Positions 17,573 through 26,996 of a stretch of DNA of 64,000 nucleotides are shown here, piece after piece. Source of the stretch: Rhodoferax sp. (GTDB lineage: Bacteria; Pseudomonadota; Gammaproteobacteria; Burkholderiales; Burkholderiaceae_C); the NCBI GenBank assembly GCA_029865845.1, contig JARXAM010000023.1, positions 50,663 through 114,662 on the forward strand, in the 5' to 3' direction. Below the pieces are notes generated by a model. It was not told the origin of the DNA and did no database searches. It saw only the letters and a list, made by a program, of their open reading frames with translations. The translations under genes were made by a program, and so were the position numbers. How positions within the stretch are numbered: the first letter of the stretch is position 1; every line of letters starts with the position of its first letter.

Positions 17573-17896
17573 ATGATTTCTTCTGCGTATGCCCAAACTG
17601 CACCTGCCGCTTCTGGCGACATGCAATCCTCCCTCATGGGCATGTTGCCGCTGGTGCTGATGTTTGTGGTGCTGTATTTCGTGATGATTCGCCCACAAAT
17701 GAAAAAGCAGAAAGAGCACCGCGCCATGATTGAGGCCTTGGCCAGCGGGGACGAAGTGGTGACCGTGGGTGGTGTTTTGGGCAAGGTGCGCCAGTTGACG
17801 GACACCTATGTCGGGCTGGAAGTCGCCAGCGGTGTTGAAATTCAGGTCCAGCGCAGTGCGGTGGTCCAAGTGTTGCCCAAAGGCAGCATCAAGTAA
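17573..17896 (+). CDS. yajC: Sec translocase accessory subunit YajC
   Basis: 107 residues from the ATG at 17573, with GGAG about 11 bases upstream. The track's longer frame begins in the leader. One N-terminal membrane helix (SLMGMLPLVLMFVVLYFVMI) is followed by the family signature RPQMKKQKEHRAMIEAL and EVVTVGGVLGKV. YajC joins SecDF-YidC at the inner-membrane translocon. The gene is 27 bp before secD, the standard yajC-secD-secF order, though the usual tgt/queA neighbours are not upstream here. Confidence 0.95.
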   Translation: MISSAYAQTAPAASGDMQSSLMGMLPLVLMFVVLYFVMIRPQMKKQKEHRAMIEALASGDEVVTVGGVLGKVRQLTDTYVGLEVASGVEIQVQRSAVVQVLPKGSIK

Positions 17897-17923
17897 CCTG
17901 ACCATCGAAAGCAAAGCGCGATC

Positions 17924-19804
17924 ATGAACCGTTATCCGGTATGGAAGTACGCGATCATCCTGATCGCGCTGGTGGTGAGCGGCCTGTATGCGCTGCCCAA
18001 TGTGTTTGGGGAGGCACCAGCGGTGCAGGTGTCTTCCGCCAAGGCGTCGGTCAAGGTGGACGCAGCCCTGTTGTCCAAGGTGGAGCAAACGCTCCAAGCG
18101 GCGGGCCTTCAGGCCGATGCGGTGACCTTGGATGGCAACTCTGTCAAGGCCCGTTTTGCCGACACGGACATCCAACTCAAGGCCAAAGATGCGATTCAAA
18201 AGTCGCTGAACCCCGATCCTGCCGACCCCGCATTTGTCGTGGCCTTGAACTTGTTGTCGCGCTCGCCCGCGTGGCTGACCGCCTTGCATGCATCTCCCAT
18301 GTACCTCGGGCTGGATTTGCGGGGGGGAGTGCATTTCATGTTGCAAGTCGACATGCAAGCGGCCTTGACCAAGCGGGTCGAGTCGCTGGCGGGCGACCTG
18401 CGAACGGTGTTGCGCGAAAAGAATGTGCGTCATGGTGGCATTGCGCGCAATGGGCAGGTCGTGGAATTGCGTTTGCGTGATGCGGCGACCGCAGAGGCTG
18501 CCCAACGCATCCTCCAAGACCAGTTTGCTGATCTGGAAACCCGCACGGTGGTACAGGGCACCGAATTCACCCTGATAGCCAGCATCAAGCCGGTATCTGC
18601 GAAGACCATCCAAGACCAGGCGCTCAAACAAAACATCACGACGCTGCACAACCGCATCAATGAACTGGGCGTTGCAGAACCCGTGATCCAGCAGCAGGGC
18701 CTGGACCGCATCGTGGTGCAGTTGCCAGGTGTGCAAGACACGGCCAAAGCCAAAGACATTTTGGGCCGCACCGCCACACTGGAAGTGCGGATGGTGGACG
18801 AGAGCACCGAGGCCCGCGCCGCCGAAACCGGCACGGCACCCGTGCCCTTTGGAGCCGAGCGGTATTTGGACCGTGAAGGGCGGGCGGTGATTGTGAAAAA
18901 GCAGGTCATTCTGACCGGCGAAAACCTGACCGACGCCCAACCCGGATTTGACAGCCAAACCCAAGAGCCCACGGTCAACTTGTCCTTGGATGCCAAAGGG
19001 GCACGCATATTCCGCGATGTCACCCGAGAGAACATCAACAAACGCATGGCCATCCTGTTGTTCGAAAAGGGCAAAGGCGAGGTGGTCACAGCCCCGGTGA
19101 TTCGCTCCGAGATTGGTGGGGGGCGTGTCCAGATATCGGGGAGCATGACCACAGTCGAGGCGGCGGACACGGCACTGCTGCTGCGGGCAGGCTCGTTGGC
19201 TGCCCCCATGGAAATCATCGAGGAACGTACCATTGGCCCCAGCTTGGGTGCTGAAAACATCGCCAAAGGCTTCCAAAGCGTTACCTGGGGTTTCGCAGCG
19301 GTGGCAATTTTCATGTGCGTGTATTACATGCTCTTTGGCGTGATCTCTAGCGTTGCGCTGGCCTTCAACCTCTTGTTGCTGGTGGCGGTGCTGTCCATGT
19401 TGCAAGCCACGCTGACCTTGCCGGGCATGGCGGCCATGGCCCTGGTGCTGGGTATGGCCATCGACGCCAACGTGCTGATCAATGAGCGCATTCGCGAGGA
19501 ACTGCGAAATGGTGCCTCACCCCAAGCGGCCATTCACGCCGGATACGACCGGGCGTGGGCCACCATCATCGACTCCAACGTGACCACCTTGATTGCTGGT
19601 TTGGCCTTGTTGGCATTTGGCTCCGGCCCGGTGCGCGGGTTCGCGGTGGTGCATTGCCTGGGCATACTGACCAGCATGTTCTCCGGCGTGTTCTTTTCAC
19701 GTGGCGTGGTCAACCTGTGGTACGGCCGCCAGAAAAAACTCAAGGCAGTGTCTATCGGAACGGTATGGCGTCCTGACAGCGCGCCGCAAATCACGAGCCA
19801 TTAA
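17924..19804 (+). CDS. secD: Protein translocase subunit SecD
   Basis: 626 residues. An N-terminal membrane helix (YAIILIALVVSGLYALPNVF) is followed by the family motif YLGLDLRGGVHFMLQVD, the large periplasmic P1 domain, and a C-terminal bundle of five helices beginning near FAAVAIFMCVYYMLFG. The signature VLGMAIDANVLINERIREEL carries the conserved intramembrane Asp that conducts protons. SecDF pulls exported proteins across the membrane using the proton gradient. The gene is separated from secF by 12 bp. Confidence 0.97.
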   Translation: MNRYPVWKYAIILIALVVSGLYALPNVFGEAPAVQVSSAKASVKVDAALLSKVEQTLQAAGLQADAVTLDGNSVKARFADTDIQLKAKDAIQKSLNPDPADPAFVVALNLLSRSPAWLTALHASPMYLGLDLRGGVHFMLQVDMQAALTKRVESLAGDLRTVLREKNVRHGGIARNGQVVELRLRDAATAEAAQRILQDQFADLETRTVVQGTEFTLIASIKPVSAKTIQDQALKQNITTLHNRINELGVAEPVIQQQGLDRIVVQLPGVQDTAKAKDILGRTATLEVRMVDESTEARAAETGTAPVPFGAERYLDREGRAVIVKKQVILTGENLTDAQPGFDSQTQEPTVNLSLDAKGARIFRDVTRENINKRMAILLFEKGKGEVVTAPVIRSEIGGGRVQISGSMTTVEAADTALLLRAGSLAAPMEIIEERTIGPSLGAENIAKGFQSVTWGFAAVAIFMCVYYMLFGVISSVALAFNLLLLVAVLSMLQATLTLPGMAAMALVLGMAIDANVLINERIREELRNGASPQAAIHAGYDRAWATIIDSNVTTLIAGLALLAFGSGPVRGFAVVHCLGILTSMFSGVFFSRGVVNLWYGRQKKLKAVSIGTVWRPDSAPQITSH

Positions 19805-19816
19805 GAGGGTACCGCC

Positions 19817-20770
19817 ATGGAATTTTTCAAGATCCGTCGTGACATTCCGTTTATGCGGAATGCCGTGATTTTCAATGTGATCTCTTTGGCCACATTTTTG
19901 TTGGCCGTGTTTTTCTTGTTCTCCCGAGGTCTGCATTTGTCCGTGGAGTTCACGGGTGGCACATTGATGGAGGTCAGTTACGCACAACCTGCCCCCCTGA
20001 ACACCATTCGCAGCACGGTGGCGGGTTTGGGTATCCAAGATGTGCAAGTCCAAAACTTTGGAACTGCGCAGGACGTGCTTATTCGCATGCCGGTGCAAAA
20101 AGGCAGTACCTCGGGTCAGCAAAGTGAGCGCGTGTTGGGCGCACTCCAGGCGGCGGACCCCAGCGCCACCCTGCGCCGTACCGAATTTGTGGGCCCCCAA
20201 GTGGGCGACGAATTGGCCGCAGACGGCCTCAAAGCCCTGGCTTTTGTCGTGGCGGGCATCATGCTGTATTTGGCGATCCGCTTTGAGTGGAAGTTCGCTT
20301 TGGCCGCCATCATCGCCAACCTGCACGATGTGGTGATCATTCTGGGCTTCTTTGCGTTTTTCCAATGGGAGTTTTCGCTCCCCGTGCTGGCTGCCGTCTT
20401 GGCAGTGCTGGGCTATTCGGTCAACGAGTCGGTGGTGATTTTTGACCGTATTCGGGAAAACTTCCGCCGCTACCGCAAGATGAATACGCAAGAGGTCATC
20501 GACAACGCGATCACCTCCACCATCAGCCGCACCATCATCACCCACGGATCGACCCAACTCATGGTCCTGTCCATGCTGATTTTTGGCGGCGCAACGCTGC
20601 ACTATTTTGCGCTGGCGCTGACCATTGGTATTTTGTTTGGCATCTACTCGTCGGTGTTTGTGGCAGCGGCGATTGCCATGTGGTTGGGCATCCAGCGCGA
20701 AGACTTGATCAAGGCCCCCGTGAAAAAAGACCAAGACGCGTCGGACCCCAATGCCGGGGCCTCTGTTTAG
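19817..20770 (+). CDS. secF: Protein translocase subunit SecF
   Basis: 317 residues with one N-terminal helix (VIFNVISLATFLLAVFFLF), the LSVEFTGGTLMEV motif, a short periplasmic domain and five C-terminal helices. The SecF signature VLGYSVNESVVIFDRIRENFRRYR is present, matching the SecD proton-path segment. GAGGG lies 9-10 bases upstream. It forms the SecDF complex with the preceding gene and is likely in one operon with yajC and secD. Confidence 0.97.
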   Translation: MEFFKIRRDIPFMRNAVIFNVISLATFLLAVFFLFSRGLHLSVEFTGGTLMEVSYAQPAPLNTIRSTVAGLGIQDVQVQNFGTAQDVLIRMPVQKGSTSGQQSERVLGALQAADPSATLRRTEFVGPQVGDELAADGLKALAFVVAGIMLYLAIRFEWKFALAAIIANLHDVVIILGFFAFFQWEFSLPVLAAVLAVLGYSVNESVVIFDRIRENFRRYRKMNTQEVIDNAITSTISRTIITHGSTQLMVLSMLIFGGATLHYFALALTIGILFGIYSSVFVAAAIAMWLGIQREDLIKAPVKKDQDASDPNAGASV

Positions 20771-20788
20771 CGATCTGATGGCAGGTTG

Positions 20789-23320
20789 ATGGCTACTCCT
20801 CAGACGTTGACCGCTTCCAAGGAGCTCGCACGGACGGTGCGACAACAGTTTCTTGCACAGGCCACCGCTGCCCTTGCAGACATGGGTGCTGTGGTGCAGG
20901 AGCGACTCACTGAGCTGATGGACGAGATGACCAACGCACGGGAGTCGCAGACCCGCCGCGATGTGTGGATGGCCTTTCGCCAGAGCCGGTCCGCGTGGGT
21001 GGAGGCTACAGCCAAAGCCTGGCGCGAAAGCCTGCAGCCGATGCCCGCTGCCAAACGTGGCCCCAGTCTTGAGGCCGCCAGCTTCGAGTTGGTGGGCGCG
21101 GAGGTGGTGGAAAACAAAATTCTCGCCTCACGCATGGTGCTGTTTGTGCACGAAAAGGTGTTGCCCCAGCTCGATGACCTGCGTATCCGGATCAAGTATC
21201 TGGAGGCCAGGGAAGACTTGGAGGGCCACGACATCTTCCGTCCAGAAGTGCTGGTGGTCTTGTTGGTTGAGCACTGGACGAAGTCGGGCATGCGGGGTGA
21301 GGCCCTAACGATGGTGATGGACGTGGTTCAGCGCTTGCTGGTGGAGCGCCTGACCCATGCCTACCAAAAGGCCAACGACTACTTGATTCAACACGGGGTG
21401 ATGCCCCATATTGAACTGCATGACCGGGTGAAGATGCCATCCCGGCAAGCGCAAGCGCAGCGACCTGGAGCTGACGTAGTGCCGTCGGCCCCGCAGTCGT
21501 TGGATGGGCATGAGCCCCGAAGCACAGCGTCCGGCTATGCGGCAATCGCGCCGAGTCACCCTGCCCCGCCGCTGCCACGAGGAATGGGCCAGACCTTGCA
21601 GAGTTCGCGCGCGCCAACAATGGTAGCGTCGGGGCCCAACGCCCACAGCCCGACCGCGCCCTTTGGCGGCCGATTGGATTGGGGTGGTGGTACCGGTGTG
21701 CCCTTGGGGCCCGACGGGCCCGCGTCGTCACCAGCCAGTGTGGGGCTTGCGCCGTATTGGCACCAGTCGCTGCGCAGTGACAGTCTGCCAAGTCACCTCG
21801 TGGGCGAGGGGGGCGTTGCACAAGCGGCACCCATAGCAGCCACGCCGCGGACCCGGGCGCATCACCGCGCACAAGGTCTGGTGGGGCAACTGCGCAGATG
21901 GTTTAGCCACTACAGCGGCGTCGAGGGATGGGGCGCAGAGATTCCGCCAGCTTCTCCCGCCCTGAGTTTGGCGCTGGGCCCTGCAGGCACTATGCCCCAC
22001 GGCGACCTGATCGACCCACCGCTTGGCGTGGGGCAGGTTGCAGGCGCATTGCGGGAGCAATCCGAGGCCCTGAAGCAGAAGGCCGAAACCAAAAGCGAAA
22101 AGGCCACCATCGAAATTGTCGACCTGATGTTCCAGGCCATCTTGGCGGAAGAGCGGATTCCGCCGGGAGTGCGGGTGTGGTTTGCCCGGTTGCAGATGCC
22201 GGTGTTGCGTGTCGCACTGGAAGACCCCGACTTTTTGGGCACCACGACCCATCCGGCCCGTCTGCTGATTGACCGCATGGGCTCGTGCGTCATGGGTTTT
22301 GACGATGCGGATGTGCAGAGCCGCATCATCGAAGCGGAAATCCGGCGTGTGGTGCAAGTTGTCGAACAGTACCCAGAGACGGGCAAGCGCGTCTACCAAA
22401 TTGTCTACGACGAGTTCCAGAAATTCCTCTCCAAGTTCCTGACCGAAAGTGGGCCCGCACATCGGCTGGTTACTGTGGCGCAGCAAGTGGAGCAGAAGGA
22501 AGCATTGGCCATCCAATACACCATTGAACTGCGTGACATTCTGAAAGACATGCCGGTGCACGACACGGTGCGGGAGTACATGTTCAAGGTGTGGGCGGAG
22601 GTGCTGGCGGTGTGTGCCTTGCGAAAGGGTGCTCAACATGCCGATACCTTGCATTACAAAACGGCGGCCACCGATCTGATTTGGGCGGCTAGCGCCAAAA
22701 CGCAACGCAACGACCGCACCAAGGTCATTCAGGACTTGCCGGCGTTGCTGATGCGGTTGCGCATGGGCATGGATCTGCTGGGCATGCCAGCCCCGGAGCA
22801 GGAGTCCCACTTGAAGCGACTGAACGACACCATGGCAGATGCGTTTTTGTCCAAGACCCAGCCGGTGTCCCAGGCCACTATCGACGCCATGGCCCAGCGA
22901 CTCAGTCACCTCGAAGACGTGGTCACGGAAGACGGGATGGGTGACTTGCCCCTAGATGCCGAGAGTTTGGAGATGATGCTTGGAATCGATGCGTCGATGA
23001 TTAACGTCGTGTCCGATGGGGGGGCCAAGCCCACTGCGGTGATGCTGGCCTGGGCCCAGGAACTGGAGTTGGGAACGTGGTACACCCTGGACTTTGGGCA
23101 ACAGATCACCGTGGTGCAGTTTGTATGGCGCAGTGCGCGCAAGCACCTGAATTTGTTTGCGCAGGCCGGCGGTACCAGCTACCTGATTCAAGGCGGCCGG
23201 TTGGCCGCCTACCTGCAAGCCGGTTTGCTGCTGCCCCAAGAAGAAGAATCGCTAACGGCGCGCGCCACCCGCAACGCCTTAAGCAAACTAGAGGCAGAGC
23301 CCCAGCGGCTGCTCAAGTAG
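20789..23320 (+). CDS. DUF1631 family protein
   Basis: 843 residues from the ATG at 20789; the track begins one codon earlier at a TTG. The N-terminal ~215 residues and C-terminal ~440 are helical and match DUF1631 proteins, which are widespread in beta/gammaproteobacteria and have no settled function. Between them (about 220-400) lies a Pro/Ala/Ser-rich, probably disordered stretch. The C-terminal part ends WYTLDFGQQITVVQFVWRSARKHLNLFAQAGG, resembling a PilZ-like module, which would fit c-di-GMP signalling; that is inference. It follows secF closely but is probably functionally separate. Confidence 0.75.
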   Translation: MATPQTLTASKELARTVRQQFLAQATAALADMGAVVQERLTELMDEMTNARESQTRRDVWMAFRQSRSAWVEATAKAWRESLQPMPAAKRGPSLEAASFELVGAEVVENKILASRMVLFVHEKVLPQLDDLRIRIKYLEAREDLEGHDIFRPEVLVVLLVEHWTKSGMRGEALTMVMDVVQRLLVERLTHAYQKANDYLIQHGVMPHIELHDRVKMPSRQAQAQRPGADVVPSAPQSLDGHEPRSTASGYAAIAPSHPAPPLPRGMGQTLQSSRAPTMVASGPNAHSPTAPFGGRLDWGGGTGVPLGPDGPASSPASVGLAPYWHQSLRSDSLPSHLVGEGGVAQAAPIAATPRTRAHHRAQGLVGQLRRWFSHYSGVEGWGAEIPPASPALSLALGPAGTMPHGDLIDPPLGVGQVAGALREQSEALKQKAETKSEKATIEIVDLMFQAILAEERIPPGVRVWFARLQMPVLRVALEDPDFLGTTTHPARLLIDRMGSCVMGFDDADVQSRIIEAEIRRVVQVVEQYPETGKRVYQIVYDEFQKFLSKFLTESGPAHRLVTVAQQVEQKEALAIQYTIELRDILKDMPVHDTVREYMFKVWAEVLAVCALRKGAQHADTLHYKTAATDLIWAASAKTQRNDRTKVIQDLPALLMRLRMGMDLLGMPAPEQESHLKRLNDTMADAFLSKTQPVSQATIDAMAQRLSHLEDVVTEDGMGDLPLDAESLEMMLGIDASMINVVSDGGAKPTAVMLAWAQELELGTWYTLDFGQQITVVQFVWRSARKHLNLFAQAGGTSYLIQGGRLAAYLQAGLLLPQEEESLTARATRNALSKLEAEPQRLLK

Positions 23321-23321
23321 G

Positions 23322-23333
23322 GTGCTATAGCAC
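23322..23333. other. 12-bp palindrome between convergent genes
   Basis: GTGCTATAGCAC is a perfect 12-bp palindrome filling most of the 20-bp gap between the DUF1631 and smg stops. It is too short, loopless and T-poor to be a convincing terminator. Its role is unknown. Confidence 0.3.
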
Positions 23334-23340
23334 TGCGTCC

Positions 23341-23835
23341 TTAATGCCATGTGCGGCACAGCCCGTCGTCGCAGAGTTCATCGAGCAACCATGTGTCGGG
23401 CGTGTGCCCCAAGGCCTTGAGTACCACCAAGATAACGAGTTTCAGATTGTCCACGGACAGTGGAAATTGGCCGACCGCCAGTGCCCGGTCCAACACCACT
23501 TCCCGCAGCGCGGGGGGCACCATGCCAGCCCGTTCCAAAAAAATCAGGTAGTCCAAACACGCCACGCCTAGCGCCTGTTCCGCGTCGGCATACGCCCGTG
23601 TGCTCAGCGCGCTGGGCCCATGCTCGCGCGTGCCCTTTGGCAGGGTACCCGCCAGGGGTGGCGCTGTGGCGGGGTATAAGGTCGTGCCATCCAGCCCACA
23701 GAGCCACTCCATCGCCTGCGTGACCGATTGGAAGTCAAAGCCTGCGGAGCACAAGGTGCGCTGCAGGCGGGCGGGCTCAGGGCGTGGACCCAGGGTGTTG
23801 AAATGGTGGTAAACAAAGGCAAGCACATCAAACAT
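23341..23835 (-). CDS. smg: Smg (DUF494) family protein
   Basis: 164 residues from the ATG at 23835; the track's longer frame (to 24378) runs antisense through dprA and is not real beyond this point. MFDVLAFVYHHF at the N-terminus and ALRELVLDRALA-like and LKLVILVVL segments are typical of DUF494/Smg. The family is helical with unknown function and sits next to dprA in many proteobacteria, as here, separated by 89 bp. Probably cotranscribed with dprA and the LysM gene. Confidence 0.9.
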   Translation of the reverse strand: MFDVLAFVYHHFNTLGPRPEPARLQRTLCSAGFDFQSVTQAMEWLCGLDGTTLYPATAPPLAGTLPKGTREHGPSALSTRAYADAEQALGVACLDYLIFLERAGMVPPALREVVLDRALAVGQFPLSVDNLKLVILVVLKALGHTPDTWLLDELCDDGLCRTWH

Positions 23836-23924
23836 GGCAGCCAATGTAGCGTCAAAAAACGCATTGGACACCGGGCTCCAGAACAGCCGCGCTTTTCTGC
23901 GCTTTGCCTGACTCGCAGGGTTCG

Positions 23925-25163
23925 CTAGCCGGAGAAAATCCGCTGAAACCTGCCACCTGGAAGGCGGGCGACCCAACCGCCAATCTCCAAACCCATCAGC
24001 AATGCCTGCAAGGTGGCAGTGTCCATGCCGCAGCGGGCTTGCAGCGCATCCAGACCCATGGGGTCGTGCCCCAGCGCAAGGAGCAGGCCCGACTCCACGC
24101 CAGACAGGCCTGCCAGCGTATCCGCACCGTTCGCCGATGCTGGGTCCGTCGCCGCAGGAGCCAGGGGCGCACCCGTCAACGCAAACGCGTCCAGCACATC
24201 CTGCGCAGACTCCACCAAAGAGGCCCCTTGTTTGATCAGCGCATGGCACCCACGCGCTTGGGTGGAGTGGATGGAGCCGGGTATGGCGAAAACGTCTTTG
24301 CCTTGCTCGGCCGCCAACTGGGCAGTAATGAGCGACCCCGACTTGAGGGCTGCCTCCACGACCAAGGTGCCCTTGCACAAGCCCGCAATGAGGCGATTGC
24401 GCCTGGGAAAGTTGGCGGCCAAGGGGGGCGTACCCAGTGGATACTCGCTCAGTAGCAGGCCGCGCTGCGCGATGCGATGCGCAAGGTCGAAGTGCCCTTT
24501 GGGGTAGACCCTGTCCAGGCCCGTTCCCACCACGGCCACGGTTGCCCAGCCCGGTCCGGCATGCCCCGTGAGTGCGCCTTCGTGGGCTGCGCCATCGATT
24601 CCCAGGGCCAAACCGGACACTACGGTCAGGCCAGCTTGCGCCAGACTCTCTGCAAATTGCCGGCCGTTTTGCACACCTTGTGGCGTGGGGTTGCGGCTGC
24701 CCACGATGGCCACACCCGCGTCGGTGCAGTGCGCGAAACTGGCGGCCAAGTTGTGTGCCTGCCCCAAGGCGTACAGCAAGATTGGCGGGTCCTCGATGTT
24801 TAGCAACGCTTGCGGGTAGTCCACCTCGCCCAGGGCGACCACGCGGCGCTCCAGCGGCGACGCGCCAAGCCAGTCAAGGGTGGTGGACAACAGAGTCTGC
24901 AAGTCAGGGGGTTCGCTTCGCAGTGCGCGGGCCTGCGCTGCGGTCACACATCGCAATAGGGCCGATTCGCTGGCTTGGAAGATGTCCTCCACCAGTCCAA
25001 ACTGGCGCAGCAAGACGCGCCCTGTCGCCGGTCCGACACCGCTTGTGAGGCCCAGGCGCAGCCAGGCCCGTAGTTCAGAGTCTTCCAATGTCAGGGCCTT
25101 TGCGTCAATGGTTCCGGGGGGTGACCAAGCGCGCACCCACCCGCACGCCATCGGTGATTTCAA
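23925..25163 (-). CDS. dprA: DNA-processing protein DprA
   Basis: Up to 412 residues. The Rossmann-like DNA-processing domain shows VAIVGSRNPTPQGVQNGRQFAESLAQAGLTVVSGLALGIDGAAHEGAL, then FPRRNRLIAGL and VFAIPGSIHSTQARGCHALIKQGA. A C-terminal winged-helix-like segment follows. DprA protects incoming single-stranded DNA and loads RecA during natural transformation. The start is uncertain: the ATG at 25163 would overlap the LysM gene by 59 bp; a GTG (25136) or a TTG near 25088 would reduce or remove this. Confidence 0.93.
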   Translation of the reverse strand: MKSPMACGWVRAWSPPGTIDAKALTLEDSELRAWLRLGLTSGVGPATGRVLLRQFGLVEDIFQASESALLRCVTAAQARALRSEPPDLQTLLSTTLDWLGASPLERRVVALGEVDYPQALLNIEDPPILLYALGQAHNLAASFAHCTDAGVAIVGSRNPTPQGVQNGRQFAESLAQAGLTVVSGLALGIDGAAHEGALTGHAGPGWATVAVVGTGLDRVYPKGHFDLAHRIAQRGLLLSEYPLGTPPLAANFPRRNRLIAGLCKGTLVVEAALKSGSLITAQLAAEQGKDVFAIPGSIHSTQARGCHALIKQGASLVESAQDVLDAFALTGAPLAPAATDPASANGADTLAGLSGVESGLLLALGHDPMGLDALQARCGMDTATLQALLMGLEIGGWVARLPGGRFQRIFSG

Positions 25164-26346
25164 GAATCAGCCCATAAGACACGCGTTCGTACACCGCAAA
25201 GACCATGAGCAAGCCGTTGCGTTCATCGGGCAGCTTCATCAAGGGCTTGGCCGGGTCGGTGCGGTCGATCAGGCGCTGCCCGTCCTTTTGGATCGCCAGC
25301 ACATGTCCAGATTCGATGCCGTCCCGGCGTCCCAAGTTCATGGCCACGACTTGGTTTTGGGATGCATTGAGGATGGAGGTGCTGCCGTAGACCGAAATAA
25401 TGCGCCCGCTCACGGGGCCCTGCGGTGCGCGTGGCGTGTAGCTGCTAAACCCTTTTGGGGGTTCGGGCAGTAAGCGGTCTCCTATCCGGATTTCTTCTTT
25501 GGCGGTAAGTATGTCAATGGTGGCGGGCACCTCGGCACTGACCATGCCACCCTCTGCGTTGCGAACCTCGGCGCTGGTCTCTCCCCGCACGACGGCAGCC
25601 CGCCCGATGTATTGGGCCTCGTAGGCCAGTATCTCTGCGGTGTCAGGGTCTTTGAGTGCAATCGCGTTGCGAAAGACACGCATCAGGGGCGACGGCATCT
25701 GGTCTTGCACGACCAATGGTGCTGCGGTGCCCCGCGCGTAGGCCCGGTCACCGCGCCCCAAGAGCACGCGCTCTTCTTGGGTTGCCACAATGCGCGCGGC
25801 CTGGCTCAAGCCCGCCGCATCAACGACCAGTGGCTCGGCCAAGAAGGCCTCTATGACATGGGTTCGCAAGGTGGGGAGTGCGTTATCGGGCAAGGCTTGG
25901 TTGCGTATGCCGGGGCTCATGCGCACCGTGGGAATGCCGGTGCCACTGCTTGCCGCATCCGACGAGCCCATCGGCTGCGCCAAGGACAGGGTTGCCACCC
26001 CGTTTGTGCGGTCCAACACCAGAATTTGTCCGGGGTAAATGCGATGCGGATTCCTGATGTCCTCCAAATTCATCCCCCACAACTCAGGCCACCGCCATGG
26101 ACTTTTCAGGTACATCGAGGCAATGCCCCACAAGGTGTCGCCCGGCACCACGGTATACCGTTCAGGGGCATTCGCAGAAAGCTCTCCGAGCGGCACGCCG
26201 TTTTGGGCGACTGCCTGAGCCGTTTGCCGCTGTGCCGGGGTAATCGGAAAATTTTGAGACCAAGCCTCTGTAGCCAGCCAAACGCCAGTGCATGCCACCA
26301 GTGCCCGAAGCGCTGGATGTGGATAGGCCAACAAGAATGTCGTCAT
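25105..26346 (-). CDS. LysM-domain secreted protein
   Basis: 413 residues from the ATG at 26346; the track frame extends further but without support. The N-terminus is hydrophobic (LRALVACTGVWLATEAWS), consistent with export. One LysM domain at about 54-102 (YTVVPGDTLWGIASMYLKSPWRWPELWGMN...NPHRIYPGQILVL) should bind peptidoglycan. The rest is a beta-rich region with GDRAYARG and VVAMNLGRRDGIESGHVLAIQKDG. Members of this type sit upstream of dprA across betaproteobacteria, as here. It is divergent from def with 140 bp between. Precise role unknown. Confidence 0.88.
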   Translation of the reverse strand: MTTFLLAYPHPALRALVACTGVWLATEAWSQNFPITPAQRQTAQAVAQNGVPLGELSANAPERYTVVPGDTLWGIASMYLKSPWRWPELWGMNLEDIRNPHRIYPGQILVLDRTNGVATLSLAQPMGSSDAASSGTGIPTVRMSPGIRNQALPDNALPTLRTHVIEAFLAEPLVVDAAGLSQAARIVATQEERVLLGRGDRAYARGTAAPLVVQDQMPSPLMRVFRNAIALKDPDTAEILAYEAQYIGRAAVVRGETSAEVRNAEGGMVSAEVPATIDILTAKEEIRIGDRLLPEPPKGFSSYTPRAPQGPVSGRIISVYGSTSILNASQNQVVAMNLGRRDGIESGHVLAIQKDGQRLIDRTDPAKPLMKLPDERNGLLMVFAVYERVSYGLILEITDGVRVGARLVTPRNH

Positions 26347-26486
26347 AAAGTGCAGAACGAAATGATTACGGGGACAGTACGCCCGATTTTGCGCCCAAGC
26401 CCTCGGGGGCGGCAATGTATTTGAAAGCCCGCGCGGAGGACGGATTCCAAAAAGGCGAAAATACCAAGCTCTCCTAGGCAGCATAC

Positions 26487-26996
26487 ATGGCAATACTCTC
26501 CATTCTCCAATTCCCCGATGCACGGTTGCACACTGTTGCAAAACCCGTGGCCCATGTGGACGATCGCATCCGTACTCTGACCGCCGACATGTTGCAAACC
26601 ATGTACGCAGCCCAAGGCATCGGTCTGGCCGCCAGCCAAGTGGACGTCCACGAGCGGGTCATTGTGATTGATGTGTCCGAGGAGCGCGATCAGCCCATGG
26701 TTTTGATCAACCCCGAATTGGTATGGACCAGCCCCACCACCCACCTCAATGAAGAGGGCTGTTTGTCTGTGCCCGGAATCTATGACGGCGTGACACGCTT
26801 TGACGCGGTGCATTGCCAGGCCATGGACGCCGATGGTCACAGCCGTGTCATCAAGGCTGAGGGCTTGCTGGCGGTGTGTATCCAGCATGAGATGGACCAC
26901 CTGTTGGGCAAGGTGTTTGTGGAATACCTCTCTCCGCTCAAGCGCAACCGCATCAAAACCAAAATGCTCAAGGCCCAGCGCGAGGGCGCGCGCTAA
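26487..26996 (+). CDS. def: Peptide deformylase
   Basis: 169 residues with all three family motifs: GIGLAASQV (45-52), EEGCLSVPG with metal-binding Cys92, and HEMDH (134-138) providing two His ligands and the catalytic Glu135. It removes the formyl group from nascent chains. Its stop codon is immediately followed by the fmt ATG, so the formylation and deformylation genes are coupled, the usual arrangement. Confidence 0.98.
   Translation: MAILSILQFPDARLHTVAKPVAHVDDRIRTLTADMLQTMYAAQGIGLAASQVDVHERVIVIDVSEERDQPMVLINPELVWTSPTTHLNEEGCLSVPGIYDGVTRFDAVHCQAMDADGHSRVIKAEGLLAVCIQHEMDHLLGKVFVEYLSPLKRNRIKTKMLKAQREGAR

Noticed and set aside
17447-19405. 652-residue minus-strand ORF opposite yajC/secD
   Set aside because: Antisense shadow in GC-rich coding DNA: His/Gln/Arg-rich, no recognisable domain, and it fully overlaps well-identified genes.
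23836-24378. N-terminal extension of the smg frame
   Set aside because: It runs antisense through dprA; the family N-terminus begins at the internal Met at 23835.
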